Source of the DNA: Bacillota bacterium
GTDB taxonomy: Bacteria; Bacillota; Bacilli; Bacillales; Bacillaceae_J
Direction: 5' to 3'
Assembly: GCA_023457235.1 (NCBI GenBank)
Contig: JAEWMK010000486.1
Span: 1 to 13,062 of the forward strand
DNA length: 13,062 bases
Below the pieces are notes generated by a model. That model ran no database searches. It was not told the DNA's origin and saw only the letters and a list, made by a program, of their open reading frames with translations. This document shows, piece by piece, positions 12,592 to 13,062 of the stretch. Position numbers and translations under genes: made by a program. The number at the start of each line of letters is the position of its first letter. Within the stretch, counting starts at the first letter, position 1.

Positions 12592-13062
12592 TTATAGAGC
12601 TTCCACAATCAATGCAGCTGCTGGTCCTCCACCTGCACAAAGAGATGCACAGCCATACTTAGAACCACGTCGCTGCATTTCATAGATTAACGTAGTCAGC
12701 AATCTAACTCCCGTACAGCCGACAGGATGGCCTAATGATATTCCAGAACCATTTGCATTTACTTGTTCCATCGGAATATTTAGTTCACGATTTACAGCTA
12801 GAAATTGTGCAGCAAAAGCTTCATTGAGTTCCCAATAATCAATATTTTTCATTTGCAAGCCAGCAAATTGCAAGGCTTTATGAACCGCGGGAACAACTCC
12901 AATTCCCATCTTTTTAGGATCTACTGCAGCGGATGCTGATGCGACTATTCTAGCTAGCGGCTTCAGTCCCAGTTCAATCGCCTTCTCCTTCGACATCAGG
13001 ATAACAGCTGCTCCACCGTCATTAAGGCTAGAGGCATTTCCAGCTGTTACCGTTCCATCCTT
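12592..13062 (-). CDS. Acetyl-CoA acetyltransferase (thiolase), C-terminal part
   Basis: The last 156 codons of a thiolase, which cleaves 3-ketoacyl-CoA with CoA or condenses two acetyl-CoA. The frame is open to the right edge, so the true start is outside. Readable signatures are VTAGNASSLNDGGAAVILMS at the start of the visible part, ELNEAFAAQ, the active-site histidine in SLGHPVG and the second catalytic cysteine in SLCAGGGPAAA. The NGSGISLGHPVGCTG stretch is slightly unusual compared with the common NGGAIALGHPIGASG, but the key His is kept. About 60% of the usual 390 residues is missing, including the nucleophilic cysteine. It is followed by the 3-hydroxyacyl-CoA dehydrogenase pseudogene, the usual partner for the last two steps of beta-oxidation. 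Confidence 0.92.
   Translation of the reverse strand, partial: KDGTVTAGNASSLNDGGAAVILMSKEKAIELGLKPLARIVASASAAVDPKKMGIGVVPAVHKALQFAGLQMKNIDYWELNEAFAAQFLAVNRELNIPMEQVNANGSGISLGHPVGCTGVRLLTTLIYEMQRRGSKYGCASLCAGGGPAAALIVEAL

Noticed and set aside
12423..12608. Leftward open frame of 61 codons over the thiolase end and pseudogene start
   Set aside because: It is an alternative-frame reading of the 3-hydroxyacyl-CoA dehydrogenase pseudogene; the family sequence is in a different frame.
1..13062. tRNA, rRNA, CRISPR arrays, phage or transposase genes
   Set aside because: No cloverleaf, no regularly spaced repeats and no integrase or transposase coding sequence were seen on either strand.

Overview
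The window looks like a chromosomal stretch of a low-GC Gram-positive bacterium of the Bacillaceae type. It is AT-rich, has strong AGGAGG-type ribosome binding sites, and its gene set resembles the Bacillus subtilis yngJ-yngE and mmgABC clusters. Apart from one regulator, every gene lies on the minus strand. The theme is CoA-thioester catabolism: activation, dehydrogenation, biotin-dependent carboxylation, hydration and thiolysis of a (probably branched) acid. I see no tRNA, rRNA, CRISPR array or intact insertion sequence.

Layout in transcription order (right to left). (1) 13062-12019: the C-terminal part of a thiolase, then a badly damaged 3-hydroxyacyl-CoA dehydrogenase pseudogene ending at a strong terminator (11956-12000). 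(2) 11753-8001: an isovaleryl-CoA-dehydrogenase-like enzyme, an AMP-forming acyl-CoA synthetase and a nitronate-monooxygenase-like flavoprotein, preceded by a sigma-54-type promoter (11809-11824). (3) 5692-7806 on the plus strand: a sigma-54-dependent activator with a CBS pair, two PAS-like domains, an AAA+ domain with GAFTGA, and a Fis-type HTH. (4) 5354 to the left edge: biotin carboxylase, a 70-residue biotin carrier, a free-standing AtuA C-terminal-type protein, an enoyl-CoA hydratase (interrupted by one in-frame amber codon), an AtuA N-terminal-type protein and the carboxyltransferase subunit, which runs off the window. A consensus-perfect sigma-54 promoter (5403-5418) precedes the biotin carboxylase, and another excellent one (3954-3969) lies inside the operon in front of the carrier gene.

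The genes probably work together as follows. The synthetase makes an acyl-CoA and the dehydrogenase introduces a 2,3-double bond. The split carboxylase (BC + BCCP + CT) carboxylates the enoyl-CoA in the style of 3-methylcrotonyl-CoA or geranyl-CoA carboxylase, and the hydratase adds water. In leucine catabolism an HMG-CoA lyase would follow. None is visible here; instead the operon carries both halves of AtuA, a family of unknown function first named from acyclic terpene catabolism in Pseudomonas. The divergent activator most likely switches on all three sigma-54 promoters when substrate is present.

The most interesting points are the three sigma-54 promoters around one orphan sensor-activator, the split AtuA pair standing where a lyase would be expected, a candidate activator site shared by two of the promoters, and two broken genes that suggest the pathway is decaying or the sequence has local errors. 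The substrate cannot be fixed from the sequence alone.
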